Source of the DNA: Tissierella sp. P1
Lineage (GTDB): Bacteria > Bacillota > Clostridia > Tissierellales > Tissierellaceae
Direction: 5' to 3'
DNA length: 64,000 nucleotides
NCBI RefSeq assembly: GCF_002266425.1
Contig: NZ_NPMN01000013.1
Span: forward strand, 1-64,000
The notes beneath the pieces were generated by a model. It had not been told where the DNA came from, made no database searches, and was given only the letters and a program-made list of their open reading frames with translations. The translations under genes were made by a program, and so were the position numbers. Shown here one piece after another: positions 28,569 through 38,991 of the stretch (position 1 is the stretch's first letter; every line of letters begins with the position of its first letter).

Positions 28569-31500
28569 TTGATAAATAATAAGAATAGAAAGATATATAA
28601 GGTTTTTCTATCTTTTTTCATAGCATTAAGCATCGTCTTTTCTAGTTCTCTTTCTACTCTTTCCTATGGAATAGGGCAAGACAGTATAAGAGATATGTTC
28701 ATACAAACTTTGGAAGAAGGCAGGAAAGAAGAGGGGACATTAGTAGAAGAAAATCTGCCTGCCTATGAGGACATAGTTACATTTATCGTTGAATTAGATG
28801 AAAAAGCAGGGAAGGATTTTGCATCTGGGAAGTCATTGGAGAGTGTTGCTAAGAATAAGGACATATCACAAAGAATTATAGATTCTCAAGATTATTACAA
28901 GATAGAAATAAAGAAAATAAATGAAGATGCTGTATTTGATAATCAATATACACTTTTACTAAATGGCTTTAGCGTTCAGACAAGATATGAAGATAAAGAA
29001 GAAATAGAAGCTATAGAGGGTGTAAAAAAAGTTACTTTGGCTAAAACATATTATAAAGATATGAAGAATTCAGTTAAATTAACGAATGTATCGAAGGTAT
29101 GGGAAGAATATGGTTATGATGGAAGAGGTAAGGTTGTAGCTGTTCTAGACTCGGGAGTTGATTATAATCACAAGGATATGGTTATATCTCCGGAAATCGA
29201 TGTAAAAATGACTGAAGAAAAGGTAAATGAAATTAAAAATAAGCAAATGGAAAAGAGGGGAAAATATTTCACCGAAAAAATCCCATTTGGCTATAACTAT
29301 GCAGATAAGAATGAAGATATTATAGATAGGGTAGTAGAAAATATAGACTATGGTCATGGTATGCACGTAACAGGTATAATAGGAGCTAACTGTCAAGTTG
29401 AAGAGGAAATTAGCAAGAATAATGGGTTAAAAGGAATAGCACCAGAAGTACAAATTCTAGCCATGAAAATATTTTCCAATGATCCTAGAAAACAAGGGGC
29501 ATCAGAAGCTGATATTATTGCTGCCATCGAAGATGCAGTAGCCTATGGTGCTGATGTAATAAATATGAGTTTTTGTTCAACTGCTGGATTTCAAGATTCA
29601 GAAGATGGGCAGCAGATAGCTATTAAAGAGGCTATAAACCAAGGTATAATAGTTGTGGGAGCTGCTGGAAATGTAGCTTATTCAACTTATCCCAAGAAAT
29701 ATGCTAGTGTGGTTGATACTGGAACAGTGGGGGCACCGGGGATTGTTGAAGAAGGTATTCAAGTAGCGTCATTTGAAAACAGTACTAGAACTGCCTATGG
29801 CTTAAATGCTACTATAGGTGGAGAAACAGAGATAATCCCTTATGTACTGTCAGACTTTGACCCAATTGCATTAAAAAATGAATATGAAATTGTAGATTGC
29901 GGTCTAGGACAAGTGGAAGACCTAAAAAATATAGACTTAACGAATAAAATAGCTTTAATTAGAAGAGGTATAATAGAATTTAAAGATAAGAAACTTAATG
30001 CACAAGAAAATGGAGCTATAGCAGTTATATTATATAATAGTGATGGGGAAGACGGATATTTAGATTTTATATCAACTAGTGAAAATGTAAAAATACCTAC
30101 TATTTTTATTAGCAACTCAGATGGAATTAAACTAAGTAAAATGATTTCACAAGGACTTAAGGTATCATTTCAAGGAAAAAAACTTGAGATACCCAATATT
30201 GATAATGGAACTATGTCTTATTTTACATCTTGGGGACCTACACCAAATTTGAATCTAAAGCCTGATATAACATCTGTAGGGGGTACTATATGGTCTACTG
30301 TAAATGACAATGGATATAAGAATATGTCAGGGACTTCCATGGCAACTCCTCATACATCTGGTATAATGATACTTCTCTTAGAGCATTTAGAAAAAATGGG
30401 TATTGATTTTAATTCACCGGAAGAAAAGGTTTTATATGCTAAGAATATGATAATGAATACTGCACAGGTAAAAATCGATGAAAAATCTGGACTGCCATAT
30501 TCTCCGAGAAGACAAGGGGCAGGCCTTATAAATGCCAAAAATGCATTGGTAAACAAAGTCCTTCTTACACATAAAGGGCAAGCTTCCATACCCTTAAAGG
30601 AAATTAGAAATAATACAATTATACCTTTAACACTGGAAAATACCAGTGATAAGGATATAACCTATAAGATAGGTCTAGTAGGCGGAGTTTTGACAGAGCA
30701 AAATGAATACTATAGATACTATGTCTTATGATGTATTATTGAAAGATGCAGAATTAAAATTTGACACTAATGAAATAACAGTAAAGGCAGGAGAAACTCT
30801 AAATATTAATGGACAGTTAGTAATAGGAGATAGTGTAGAGCAGGATATATTTGTTGAAGGATTTATAAGATTTGAATCTTTAGCAGATGGTGTTCCTTCT
30901 ATAGGGTTGCCTTTTATGGGATTCTATGGAATATGGGATGAGTTAAAAATAGTTGATGAACCCACTTATAAGGAAGGGTCTGTATTTAAAGAAACTTCGC
31001 TATTTACAGCAAAACCTGGAACCTATGGTATGAAAACTTACCCATTAGGCGGTAAAAATATGAATCCAGAATATTTTTCTATTAATCCAGAAGATAAAAA
31101 CGCTAACTATAACGTATTGCCACAATTTTCTTTATTGAGAAATGCTAAGAATATAAAAATTGATGTATCCAATGAAAGTGGAGAGATTTTAAAGATAATA
31201 GAAGATAGGGAAAATATGAGAAAAGAAGTAGTTCTAGAACAGCAAATACCTGCTAAAGTTAATTTTGATTGGCTTTGGGAAGGTACAGTATATGATAAAG
31301 CATTGGGAGAACAAAAAATATTAGAAGAAGGTCAATATTTTATAAATATAAGGACTAGTATAGACTTTGAAAATGCAAAAGAACAAGTAAATACTTTTCC
31401 AATAAAAATTGATAAAACTTCCCCTATAGTGAAGTCATCAATGTTTATTACTGATTCCAATGAATGTATAATAGAAATGGAAGTGACAGATAAAGGAGTA

Positions 31501-32322
31501 GTAGATTCTGGTATAGAAAATTTCCTATTTTTAATAGATGGGAAAAGATATGAGGATGAAAATGGTAATTTCATCTTTAATCTAAATAAAGATGAAAATG
31601 GTAAGTATAAGATGAAAATCAGTCTTTCGGAGACTAATAGAAAACCATTTAATATAATCGATATTGGAGTTACAGATTATGCTGATAATATGGGCTTGGG
31701 AAAGGCAATTATAGTTTACGCTCCAAGTTCCAATATTAAAATCAGTACGGATAAGACCCAATATAATAAAGGGGAAAATATAGTAGTTAAATATAATTTT
31801 AGTAATGGATCAGACGAAGCTAAAATTGACCACTATAATGTATATATTGAGTCATTAGATAAAACTATAGATAATGGAAAGAATCTCTCTTATACTATAA
31901 AAGAATTCCTTAAAGAAGGTATAAACAAAATCTTTATTGAAGCAGTGGATATTACTGGGAAGGTTATTGATGCTAACGGTATTGAGGTAATGGTTTTGAA
32001 AGGTATGGACCTAGAGGGTGAATTAGTTATTGAGAACTTGACAAATATTACATCTCTAAAAAATGGAGAAAATGTATTAGCTGAAGTGAAGGCTGCAAAT
32101 AAATATAAAGAATCTAAGGACATAACTTTAATGATCGGCCTATATGATGAAGCTAATAGACTTGTAAACTTTGCTGCCGTAGAGAAAAGTATTGAATCAG
32201 GAAAAGAATCGCTTTTAGGTACTTCAATTAAGATTCCTGAAAAAGGAGAATATAAGCTAAAAATATTTATATGGGATAATTTTAATAATATGGAATCTTT
32301 AGTTGAAATATTTGAGATATAA
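28569..32322 (+). CDS. Large secreted subtilisin-family (S8) protease with PA insert, frameshifted near 30698
   Basis: TTG 28569 follows GGAGGG. Signal peptide, then an inhibitor-like propeptide (~60-165), then S8 catalytic domain: Asp in 'VAVLDSGVDYNHKDM', His in 'GHGMHVTGIIGAN' (Met replaces the usual Thr), oxyanion Asn in 'GAAGNVAY', Ser in 'MSGTSMATPHTSGIM'. A protease-associated insert ('QENGAIAVILYNSDGEDGY') lies between the last two, as in Vpr/C5a-peptidase types. The frame stops at 30731; C-terminal Fn3-like sequence continues in the next frame (MNTIDTMSYDVLLKDAELKFD) to 32322 with several beta domains. Removing one A from the AAAA at ~30699 joins them, giving ~1,251 residues. Likely role: degradation of extracellular protein to peptides taken up by the transporter downstream. 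Confidence 0.8.
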
Positions 32323-32348
32323 TATAAGACTTATTTTCTAATGGCAAG

Positions 32349-32380
32349 AGAATCAATCTATGAAGATTGGTTCTTTTTTA
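32349..32380 (+). terminator. Rho-independent terminator after the protease gene
   Basis: AGAATCAATC (32349-32358) pairs with GATTGGTTCT (32365-32374) with one G-U pair and is followed by six Ts. Confidence 0.8.
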
Positions 32381-32577
32381 TATAAAAACAGATGAAAATT
32401 ACGTTAATTATAATTTAATTATTATCCAAATTTATCAGGAAGTTTTATAGATAGATAAATCCTATTTAACATATTTGGAATTAAGTGGTATACTACTCAA
32501 TGGAAAAGGGAATTGTTAGAAATTTATCAGACGATTCTAAAGAGTCAGTATAGGTAGTAACATGATTAGGAGGAAAT

Positions 32578-33545
32578 ATGATGAGAGGTTACATTAGAAA
32601 GCGTATCACTACTGGAATTTTGACAATATTATTTTCTTTTTGTTTAACCTTTTTTTTAATTAGATATGCTCCGGGAAATCCTATAAAGGTTCTTGCAGGT
32701 ACGGAAAATCCTAATCCAGAGCTTATAGAGCATTTAACGGCTAAATATGGACTAGATAAATCTGTACCAATTCAATTCGCTAATTATATGAAAAATATAT
32801 TAAATGGGGATTTTGGATATTCCTATATGAGTAATGAGCCTGTGTCAAAGCTAATTGGTGAAAAGTTATTTGCCACAATTTTACTTACTTTAACTGCATC
32901 TGTATTGTCAGTTGTAGCAGGAACTTTATTAGGAGTATATGCTGCGAGGAAAGCAGGGTCTATATTTGACAGGCTTATGTGTAGTGCTTGCTACCTTTTT
33001 GATGCTATTCCCGGATTTTGGCTTGGATTGATTTTAATACTTATATTTGCATCTAAATTTAAAATTTTACCTACTTCAGGAATGTATGATTTAAGAGCAG
33101 ATTATCAGGGTTTTGCTCGTGTTTTAGATATTGTAAAGCATATGATTTTACCTGTCGCTACCTTATTTATAATTCAGACACCAATGTATTTCAGAATCTC
33201 AAGATCCTCAGTTTTACAGACTATGTCAGAGGATTTTATTTTGACTTTAAGGGCAGCAGGAATGAAAGAGAATAAAATATTTAATAAATATGTATTGAGA
33301 AATGCTATAATCCTACTATTACAAAGTTTAGCTTATCCCTAGCTTTTATGATTAGTGGGGTAGCACTGATAGAAATAGTTTTTGCATGGCCCGGTATGGG
33401 CAGACTTATTATGGATGCAATAATGAAAAGAGATTATCCCCTATTGACAGGTGTATATCTCATGATTTCCATATCTATTTGTATAGTTATGATTATTACT
33501 GATATTATCTATGCCTTAATAGACCCAAGAATCAGATTTGAATAA
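32578..33545 (+). CDS. Oligopeptide/dipeptide ABC transporter permease (DppB type), frameshifted near 33319
   Basis: First membrane subunit of a peptide-type importer. AGGAGG precedes ATG 32578/32581. The N-terminus 'RKRITTGILTILFSFCLTFFLIRYAPGNP' is typical of DppB/OppB. The open frame ends at 33342 after 'LRNAIILLLQSLAYP', but with CC read as CCC at ~33319 it continues as NAIIPTITKFSLSLAFMISGVALIEIVFAWPGMG, the normal family C-terminus, to 33545. The EAA-loop 'LRAAGMKENKIFNKYVLRNA' is intact. Repaired length ~322. It heads a five-gene operon (32.6-38.1 kb) with conventional order: permease, permease, ATPase, ATPase, binding protein. Confidence 0.8.
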
Positions 33546-33559
33546 GGATGTGTTATATT

Positions 33560-34399
33560 ATGAAGAATGTGCAACATATATTGAAGAAAATATGCTCTGT
33601 TAAGGAACTATTGATTGGTATTACAATTCTTATAATATTGATTTTAGTAGCAATATTGTCCCCCTTTATTGCTACTAATGACCCTTATTTCTTAAACGAT
33701 GATTTAACTGCAAGACCTTCAGCTAAATATATTTTTGGTACTGATGGTTTAGGCAGGGATGTATTTAGCATGGTAATTTGGGGTGCTAGAACATCATTAA
33801 AGGTAGGAATTATAGTTGCCTTTATATCATCAGTTATAGGAACTTTAATAGGAGGTATTGCAGGCTATTTAGGGGGAAAAACCGATAAAATAATTTCTGA
33901 GATAATAAATATTTTTTTAATGCTGCCTACTTTTTTTCTGATATTGATTATCATTGCAATCTATGGCAGCAGTTTAACCAATATAATAGTTGTCATGGCG
34001 TTAACAAGCTGGACAGGCACTGCAAGATTGATGCGTTCTCAGGCGATATCTCTAAGAGAAAGGACATTTATAAAAAGTGCCCAAACTATTGGTGAAGGTA
34101 ATATTAGGATATTATTTAAACATATTATACCTAATGGAATTTTCCCCATCATAGCAGACTCCACCATGGCTATATCATCTGCGATATTATCTGAGGCAGG
34201 TTTATCCTTCTTGGGACTTGGAGATCCCAATGTTATAAGCTGGGGTCAGATAATTGCAAATGGCAAGGTATATCTCCCGCGTAGTTGGTGGATATGCACC
34301 TTTCCAGGTCTGGCAATTGTATGTACAGTGCTTTCCTTTTATCTAATCGGAGAGGGAATGAATCGTGTGTTAAATCCTAAGTTGAGTGGGAGAGATTGA
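33560..34399 (+). CDS. Oligopeptide/dipeptide ABC transporter permease (DppC type)
   Basis: 279 residues from ATG 33560 (an in-frame ATG at 33548 overlaps the RBS AAGGATG). 'FGTDGLGRDVFSMVIWGARTSLKVGI' is the conserved DppC segment, 'IISEIINIFLMLPTFFLILIIIAIYG' a core helix, and 'SAQTIGEGNIRILFKHIIPN' the EAA loop that contacts the ATPases. Ends 'GEGMNRVLNPKLSGRD', the usual DppC terminus. Pairs with the DppB-type permease just upstream to form the membrane channel. Confidence 0.9.
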   Translation: MKNVQHILKKICSVKELLIGITILIILILVAILSPFIATNDPYFLNDDLTARPSAKYIFGTDGLGRDVFSMVIWGARTSLKVGIIVAFISSVIGTLIGGIAGYLGGKTDKIISEIINIFLMLPTFFLILIIIAIYGSSLTNIIVVMALTSWTGTARLMRSQAISLRERTFIKSAQTIGEGNIRILFKHIIPNGIFPIIADSTMAISSAILSEAGLSFLGLGDPNVISWGQIIANGKVYLPRSWWICTFPGLAIVCTVLSFYLIGEGMNRVLNPKLSGRD

Positions 34400-34409
34400 G
34401 GAGGATAAA

Positions 34410-35381
34410 ATGTCATTACTTAATATAAATAATCTAAATATCATATATAATACCAAAGGGAAAAGAATTAAAGCAGTAAGGGATTTATCTCTGAATATAG
34501 AATCGCAGGATTCAATTGGAATAGTAGGAGAATCGGGATCAGGAAAGTCAACCCTTGCTATGGCGATCCTTAGACTGCTTCCTAGGGAAATATCAGAGAT
34601 AACAGGAGGTATTATATTTGATGGTACTGATTTGTTAAGAATAGATGAAGAAGAATTGAGACAAATAAAATGGAAAGAAATTGCATATGTTTTCCAAAAA
34701 TCAATGAATTCACTAAGCCCCGTACATAAAATCGGGCTTCAAATGAGTGATATATATAAAGTCCATGAATCAAATGCTGCAGATAAGGAGATTAAAGAAA
34801 GGATATTTGAGTTATTTAATCTTGTGAATCTCTCAAAGGGAGTATACAATCTCTATCCTCATGAATTATCAGGGGGAATGATGCAAAGAGTCAGTATAGC
34901 TCTTAGTTTACTCCATTATCCAAGGCTATTGATATTAGATGAAGCAACAACTGCTCTTGATGTTGTAACACAGGGACAGATACTTGAGGAAATTATAAAG
35001 CTTGAGGAAAAACTAAAATTAACGAGGATAATGATAACCCATGATGTATCTGTAGTATCTTTAACTTGCAAGAAGGTTGCGGTAATGTATGCAGGCTATC
35101 TACTTGAATCTGGTTATGTGACAGATGTTCTTAGTTCACCTAAGCATCCCTATACTAGGGAACTTTTGAATTCCTATCCCTCTCTTACAGGAGATAGGAA
35201 TAGTTTGAAGGGGATTCCGGGCTCTCTTCCGGATCTTAGTGCTGTACATCAGGGATGTATCTTTGCTGATAGATGTAAAGAGTCTATGGATATATGTTTT
35301 ATCAGTGAGCCAAAGAGTATAGAGTTTTCAAATGACTGGAAGGTAGCCTGTCATTTAGTCGGAGGTGTATATGGTGACTAG
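34410..35381 (+). CDS. Peptide ABC transporter ATP-binding protein (DppD type)
   Basis: 323 residues from ATG 34410, ahead of which GAGGAGG overlaps the end of the permease gene. Walker A 'GIVGESGSGKSTLAMAI', Q-loop 'YVFQKSMNSLSP', signature 'ELSGGMMQRVSIALSL', Walker B 'LLILDEATTALD', H-loop 'ITHDVSV'. The C-terminal oligopeptide-family extension has clustered Cys ('GCIFADRCKESMDICF'), which in relatives can bind an iron-sulfur cluster. It energises import together with the next gene. Confidence 0.9.
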   Translation: MSLLNINNLNIIYNTKGKRIKAVRDLSLNIESQDSIGIVGESGSGKSTLAMAILRLLPREISEITGGIIFDGTDLLRIDEEELRQIKWKEIAYVFQKSMNSLSPVHKIGLQMSDIYKVHESNAADKEIKERIFELFNLVNLSKGVYNLYPHELSGGMMQRVSIALSLLHYPRLLILDEATTALDVVTQGQILEEIIKLEEKLKLTRIMITHDVSVVSLTCKKVAVMYAGYLLESGYVTDVLSSPKHPYTRELLNSYPSLTGDRNSLKGIPGSLPDLSAVHQGCIFADRCKESMDICFISEPKSIEFSNDWKVACHLVGGVYGD

Positions 35382-36333
35382 CTTGATAATGGTAAAGGAT
35401 TTAAGGAAATGGTATGTTCAAAAAAAGAAACAGACTATTAAGGCTGTAGATGGAGTTAGCTTTTCAATCGAAAGGGGAAGTATATTGGGAATAATAGGTG
35501 AATCTGGCTGTGGTAAATCTACCTTGGGAAGGCTATTAGTTGCTTTAGAGAATCCTACAGATGGAATTATTGAATTTGAAGGCAAGCCTATTGAATACAT
35601 ATTAAGAAATAAGGATTTAAAGTTTAGGAGAGATTGTCAAATGATTTTTCAAAATCCATTTGATACCTTTGATCCTAGAGATAATGTTAAAAGGATATTG
35701 ACTACTGCGTTAAAAATACATGGCATAGGAAGTTCTGAGGAAGAAAGAATAAATATTTGTATAGAAGCTATGGAGAGAGCAGGTATAAGACCGGCAGCAG
35801 ACTATATTTCTAGATATCCCCACGAGCTTTCTGGCGGACAGCTTCAAAGGATATCCATAATCAGGGCTATGCTGTTAAATCCTAGACTTATTATTGCTGA
35901 TGAACCTGTGTCCATGCTTGATGTGTCAGTTCGTGCAGATATAATAAATCTACTGTTGCAGCTTACTAGTGAGCAAGGGGCAGGGATGATATTTATAAGT
36001 CATGATATTGCAACAACACGTTATATATCCCATAAGATTGCAGTGATGTATCTAGGAAAAATAGTGGAAATTGGACAAGTAGATGATGTAATACACAATC
36101 CAAGGCATCCCTATACAAAGGCATTGATTTCAAACTGTGGATCCATAAATCCATTTGATAATAAAGATTTGATTAGAATAAAGGGAGAACCGCCTACTCC
36201 TATTGATATAGGCCCGGGATGTTATTTTGCTCCGAGATGCTATAAAGCAAGTGAAGAGTGTAAAAAATCATATCCTAATATGGAAAAGATAGGAGATGAT
36301 CATTATGCAAGCTGTTTTTATTTATTTAATTGA
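35371..36333 (+). CDS. Peptide ABC transporter ATP-binding protein (DppF type)
   Basis: About 320 residues; GGAGGT (35361-35366) serves ATG 35371 or GTG 35374, overlapping the end of DppD. Walker A 'GIIGESGCGKSTLGRLLVAL', Q-loop 'MIFQNPFDTFDPRD', signature 'ELSGGQLQRISIIRAM', Walker B 'LIIADEPVSMLD', H-loop 'ISHDIATTRYIS'. C-terminal oligopeptide extension 'GCYFAPRCYKASEECKKSYP' is present. Second ATPase of the importer. Confidence 0.9.
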   Translation: MVTSLIMVKDLRKWYVQKKKQTIKAVDGVSFSIERGSILGIIGESGCGKSTLGRLLVALENPTDGIIEFEGKPIEYILRNKDLKFRRDCQMIFQNPFDTFDPRDNVKRILTTALKIHGIGSSEEERINICIEAMERAGIRPAADYISRYPHELSGGQLQRISIIRAMLLNPRLIIADEPVSMLDVSVRADIINLLLQLTSEQGAGMIFISHDIATTRYISHKIAVMYLGKIVEIGQVDDVIHNPRHPYTKALISNCGSINPFDNKDLIRIKGEPPTPIDIGPGCYFAPRCYKASEECKKSYPNMEKIGDDHYASCFYLFN

Positions 36334-36391
36334 AGAATTTAATATTCCTCAATTAAATAAATAAAAAATGAAAGCAGAGGTGAAAAAGGGG

Positions 36392-36448
36392 AATCCAATG
36401 ATAAAGTAATTCATTGGATTAGCTTGAAATTAAATAATTAATCAAGCT
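36392..36448 (+). repeat. Two tandem hairpins between the ATPase and binding-protein genes
   Basis: AATCCAATGA (36392-36401) pairs with TCATTGGATT (36411-36420), and AGCTTGA (36421-36427) pairs with TCAAGCT (36442-36448). Neither has a T tract. Such intergenic hairpins often protect the binding-protein portion of an ABC operon mRNA from decay and raise its level; that role is inferred. Confidence 0.5.
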
Positions 36449-36490
36449 GCATAAATAAAAATACTACATATAAAAATGGAGGGAAAATAA

Positions 36491-38101
36491 ATGAAAAAAA
36501 TATCTTTACTTCTTGTTATAGTTCTATGCCTTGGACTATTTACAGGATGTGCTAAGAAAAATGAAGTACCAGAAGCTGACAAGGTAGAAGATGTGGTAAA
36601 GGTTGATTCTGAACCTGAGGTTTCATCTGGACCTAAAGAAGGCGGAACATTTATTGCAAGTGTTTCGAGGGAACCTCAAACCTATAATCCTGATGCCCAT
36701 TCTGATGATGGTGCATATCCAGTAATTCAAAATATTTTCAATAAGCTTGTAAAAATCAATGGATATGATCAAGTAGTTCCAGATCTTGCTAAGGAATGGG
36801 AATTCTCAGAAGATGCTAAGACTGTAACATTCCATCTTCAAGAAAATGTTAAATGGCATGATGGTGAAGATTTTAGTTCAGAAGATGTAAAGTGGACTTT
36901 TGATCAAATAATAAAAGAAAAGGGATTTGCATCGGCATCACTTTCAGATATTGAAGAAATCATATGTCCTGATAAAGATACAGTAGTATTTAAGCTTAAG
37001 GGACCTAATTCAGGACTGCTTGGATATATAGCATGGTTTGGAACATATATAATGCCAAAGCATATATATGAAGGAACTGATTGGTTAGAGAATCCAGCAA
37101 ATCAAAATCCTATAGGTACAGGTCCATTTAAATTTGTTGAACATAAAAAAGGTCAAAGCGTTACTATTGAAAAAAATAATGAATATTGGGGAGATAAACC
37201 ATATTTAGATAAGGTTATTTTCTCTATAATTCCAGAGCAAAGCACTGCTTATCAAGCATGGCTAAACGGAGAAACTGATGAAAATAAACATGGTGTTCCT
37301 GCTAATGAGCTTAGTACATTTGAAAATAATTCAGATTATGTAATATACGACAAACTTTGGCCTAATAAGGGATATATACATTTTAATGTAAACAAAGGTA
37401 AATTTGCTGATTTAAAAATTAGACAAGCAGTAGCCTATGGTATAGATAGAGATGAAATTTTTACTAAAGCATTAAAAGGAATAGGTGAAAAAGCAGAATA
37501 TTTCATATCACCTCTTTATGATTGGGCAATAAACGAAGATGCAAAACTTCCTGAGAGGGATATTGAGAAAGCAAAAGCTTTACTTGAAGAAGCGGGATAT
37601 AAGGCAGATGATAATGGAATATATTTCACCACAACAGTAGATACTTATCCAGGATTTGAAGATATAGTAGAAGTCCTTAAATCAAATTTTAAAGAATTTG
37701 GTATAGACCTACAAGTTAATGCAATGGATGATGCAGCTTATGATGAGAAGGTTTGGTTTGGACGTGATTTTGAAGTTACAATGCTTGGTGGATATCAAGG
37801 ACCAGATATATCAGCTATTGGAAATCGTATTGGTGTAAGTGGTTCAATGAACCTAGGAGAATATAATAATCCTAGAGTAGAAGAATTATTAAAACAAGGA
37901 GTAATCCTATCTTCAGAAGAAGATAGAGCACCTGTATATAAAGAAATACAAAAAATATTATCAGAAGACCTTCCAAATATATTCTTATATGAAAAAGGAG
38001 CAAAGATAGTTGTTAAGTCTTATGTAAAAGGTCATCCAGCAGGAGAAGCTGTGGAAAAAGCGTCAGAATCAGAATATACTTATATATGGTTAGATAAGTA
38101 A
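36491..38101 (+). CDS. Family-5 peptide-binding lipoprotein of the first ABC transporter
   Basis: 536 residues. Lipoprotein signal with lipobox 'LGLFTGC' (Cys ~19). Canonical SBP_bac_5 order: 'EPQTYNPDAHSDDGAYPVIQNIFNKLVKI', 'PDLAKEWEFSEDAKTVTFHLQENVKWHDGEDFSSEDVKWTFDQI', 'NPIGTGPFKFVEHKKG', 'KIRQAVAYGIDRDEIF', 'DIEKAKALLEEAGYKAD', then the C-terminal lobe. RBS GGAGGG. It captures peptides (or a similar ligand) outside the membrane for the permeases upstream. It is a useful internal comparison for the second family-5 protein in this window (55453-57285), in which the same blocks appear in a rotated order. Confidence 0.9.
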   Translation: MKKISLLLVIVLCLGLFTGCAKKNEVPEADKVEDVVKVDSEPEVSSGPKEGGTFIASVSREPQTYNPDAHSDDGAYPVIQNIFNKLVKINGYDQVVPDLAKEWEFSEDAKTVTFHLQENVKWHDGEDFSSEDVKWTFDQIIKEKGFASASLSDIEEIICPDKDTVVFKLKGPNSGLLGYIAWFGTYIMPKHIYEGTDWLENPANQNPIGTGPFKFVEHKKGQSVTIEKNNEYWGDKPYLDKVIFSIIPEQSTAYQAWLNGETDENKHGVPANELSTFENNSDYVIYDKLWPNKGYIHFNVNKGKFADLKIRQAVAYGIDRDEIFTKALKGIGEKAEYFISPLYDWAINEDAKLPERDIEKAKALLEEAGYKADDNGIYFTTTVDTYPGFEDIVEVLKSNFKEFGIDLQVNAMDDAAYDEKVWFGRDFEVTMLGGYQGPDISAIGNRIGVSGSMNLGEYNNPRVEELLKQGVILSSEEDRAPVYKEIQKILSEDLPNIFLYEKGAKIVVKSYVKGHPAGEAVEKASESEYTYIWLDK

Positions 38102-38109
38102 TTAAAAAT

Positions 38110-38155
38110 GGACGTAGGATAAAGGGACACTACCTCTGCCCCTCTATCCTACGTC
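38110..38155. terminator. Bidirectional terminator between converging genes
   Basis: GACGTAGGATA (38111-38121) pairs perfectly with TATCCTACGTC (38145-38155). It starts 10 bases after the binding-protein stop and its far arm lies in the last codons of the minus-strand sigma gene. Read on the minus strand it is followed by TTTTTAAT. Confidence 0.7.
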
Positions 38156-38687
38156 TTAAATTTTCTAAGGCTCTAGTCTTTGTATTTACCACAGTTCTGT
38201 AGCCTATACCAAGCTTACTTCCTATATCACCAATGCTCATATTTTTTACATAATAAAGAATTACTATTTCTCGCTGTCTTTCAGTAAGCTTTTCTAGAGC
38301 TTTGTTAAGCTGGATATTTCTTTCATCTTCTAATACTATATCCAGTGCAGCTTTGTCATCTGATACCAGAAGATCTATGATTTCCAGTTCTCCATCTGCT
38401 ACTGAGTCGTTTAGGGATAGATGTATTTTTCTTTTATGTTTATTTAGATATAGATATTTGAGATTCAATTTTATATATCCTAAGAAATGTACGGCCCTAG
38501 TAGAATCATAGCTTTTTAAACTTTCCAAAATCATTAAATTACCTTCTTGTATTAAATCCTCATACTCTTTTCCATTATTATAATATTTTCTAATTGAGCT
38601 TATAACCAGTGGCTGCAATCTATTGATAATTTCTCCTGCTGCCTCCCTATTTCCTTTTCTAGCTTCTTCAATTAATTTATCCCACAT
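38130..38687 (-). CDS. Small sigma-70-family RNA polymerase sigma factor (regions 2 and 4 only)
   Basis: 185 residues from ATG 38687 with AGGGAGTG ahead; longer in-frame starts lack an RBS. Region 2 (~25-90) includes 'KEYEDLIQEGNLMILESLKSYDSTRAVHFLGYIKLNLKY', and region 4 (~125-180) 'ALEKLTERQREIVILYYVKNMSIGDIGSKLGIGYRTVVNTKTRALENLR' with a clear HTH. No anti-sigma gene is adjacent. It is divergent from a ComK-like gene with 305 bp between them. Alternative sigma factors of this size in Firmicutes drive competence, toxin or stress regulons; which one applies here is not shown by the sequence. Confidence 0.8.
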   Translation of the reverse strand: MWDKLIEEARKGNREAAGEIINRLQPLVISSIRKYYNNGKEYEDLIQEGNLMILESLKSYDSTRAVHFLGYIKLNLKYLYLNKHKRKIHLSLNDSVADGELEIIDLLVSDDKAALDIVLEDERNIQLNKALEKLTERQREIVILYYVKNMSIGDIGSKLGIGYRTVVNTKTRALENLRRRIEGQR

Positions 38688-38707
38688 ATTATTCACTCCC
38701 TCTTTGA

Positions 38708-38803
38708 CAATGCACAATTCACTAGGTGAAAATACTAAGCGATGAACACAAAATTGAAAACCACAATTTTGGTTCCCTGCTTAAATTCACAGTGCACAAT
38801 TAT
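38708..38803. repeat. Repeated TGCACAATT words upstream of the sigma gene
   Basis: TGCACAATTCAC near 38710-38721 recurs as ATTCACAGTGCACAATT near 38786-38802. Between them lies an AAATTG/CAATTT inverted pair. Similar strings are widespread in clostridial intergenic DNA and may be a degenerate repeat element. No coding potential is seen in 38688-38991. Confidence 0.35.
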
Positions 38804-38921
38804 TTAGGATTAATATATCTGGTTATTGTTTAAATTAGAAAAGCAGATTTATAACAAGTCATGGGAAGAATAATAAGGATTTTTGGTGACTAATTAAAAG
38901 TCCTTATTTTTTTCAAAGGAC

Positions 38922-38950
38922 TTGCAATAAAACATATGTTCTGTTATTAT
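38922..38950 (+). promoter_or_regulatory. Promoter with candidate LexA (SOS) box ahead of the ComK-like gene
   Basis: TTGCAA, 17-bp spacer, TATTAT form a plausible sigma-A promoter. The spacer contains the palindrome AACATATGTT (38931-38940) followed by C, close to the Firmicute LexA box GAACATATGTTC; the left outer G is an A. A repressor bound between -35 and -10 would block transcription. Confidence 0.45.
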
Positions 38951-38991
38951 AAGTCTAAGAGTTAAATAACTGTTAAAAAAGAGGAGGGAAT

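Noticed and set aside
36392-36448. Riboswitch ahead of the first binding-protein gene
   Set aside because: Only two simple adjacent hairpins are visible, with no conserved aptamer core that I recognise; mRNA-stabilising hairpins are simpler.
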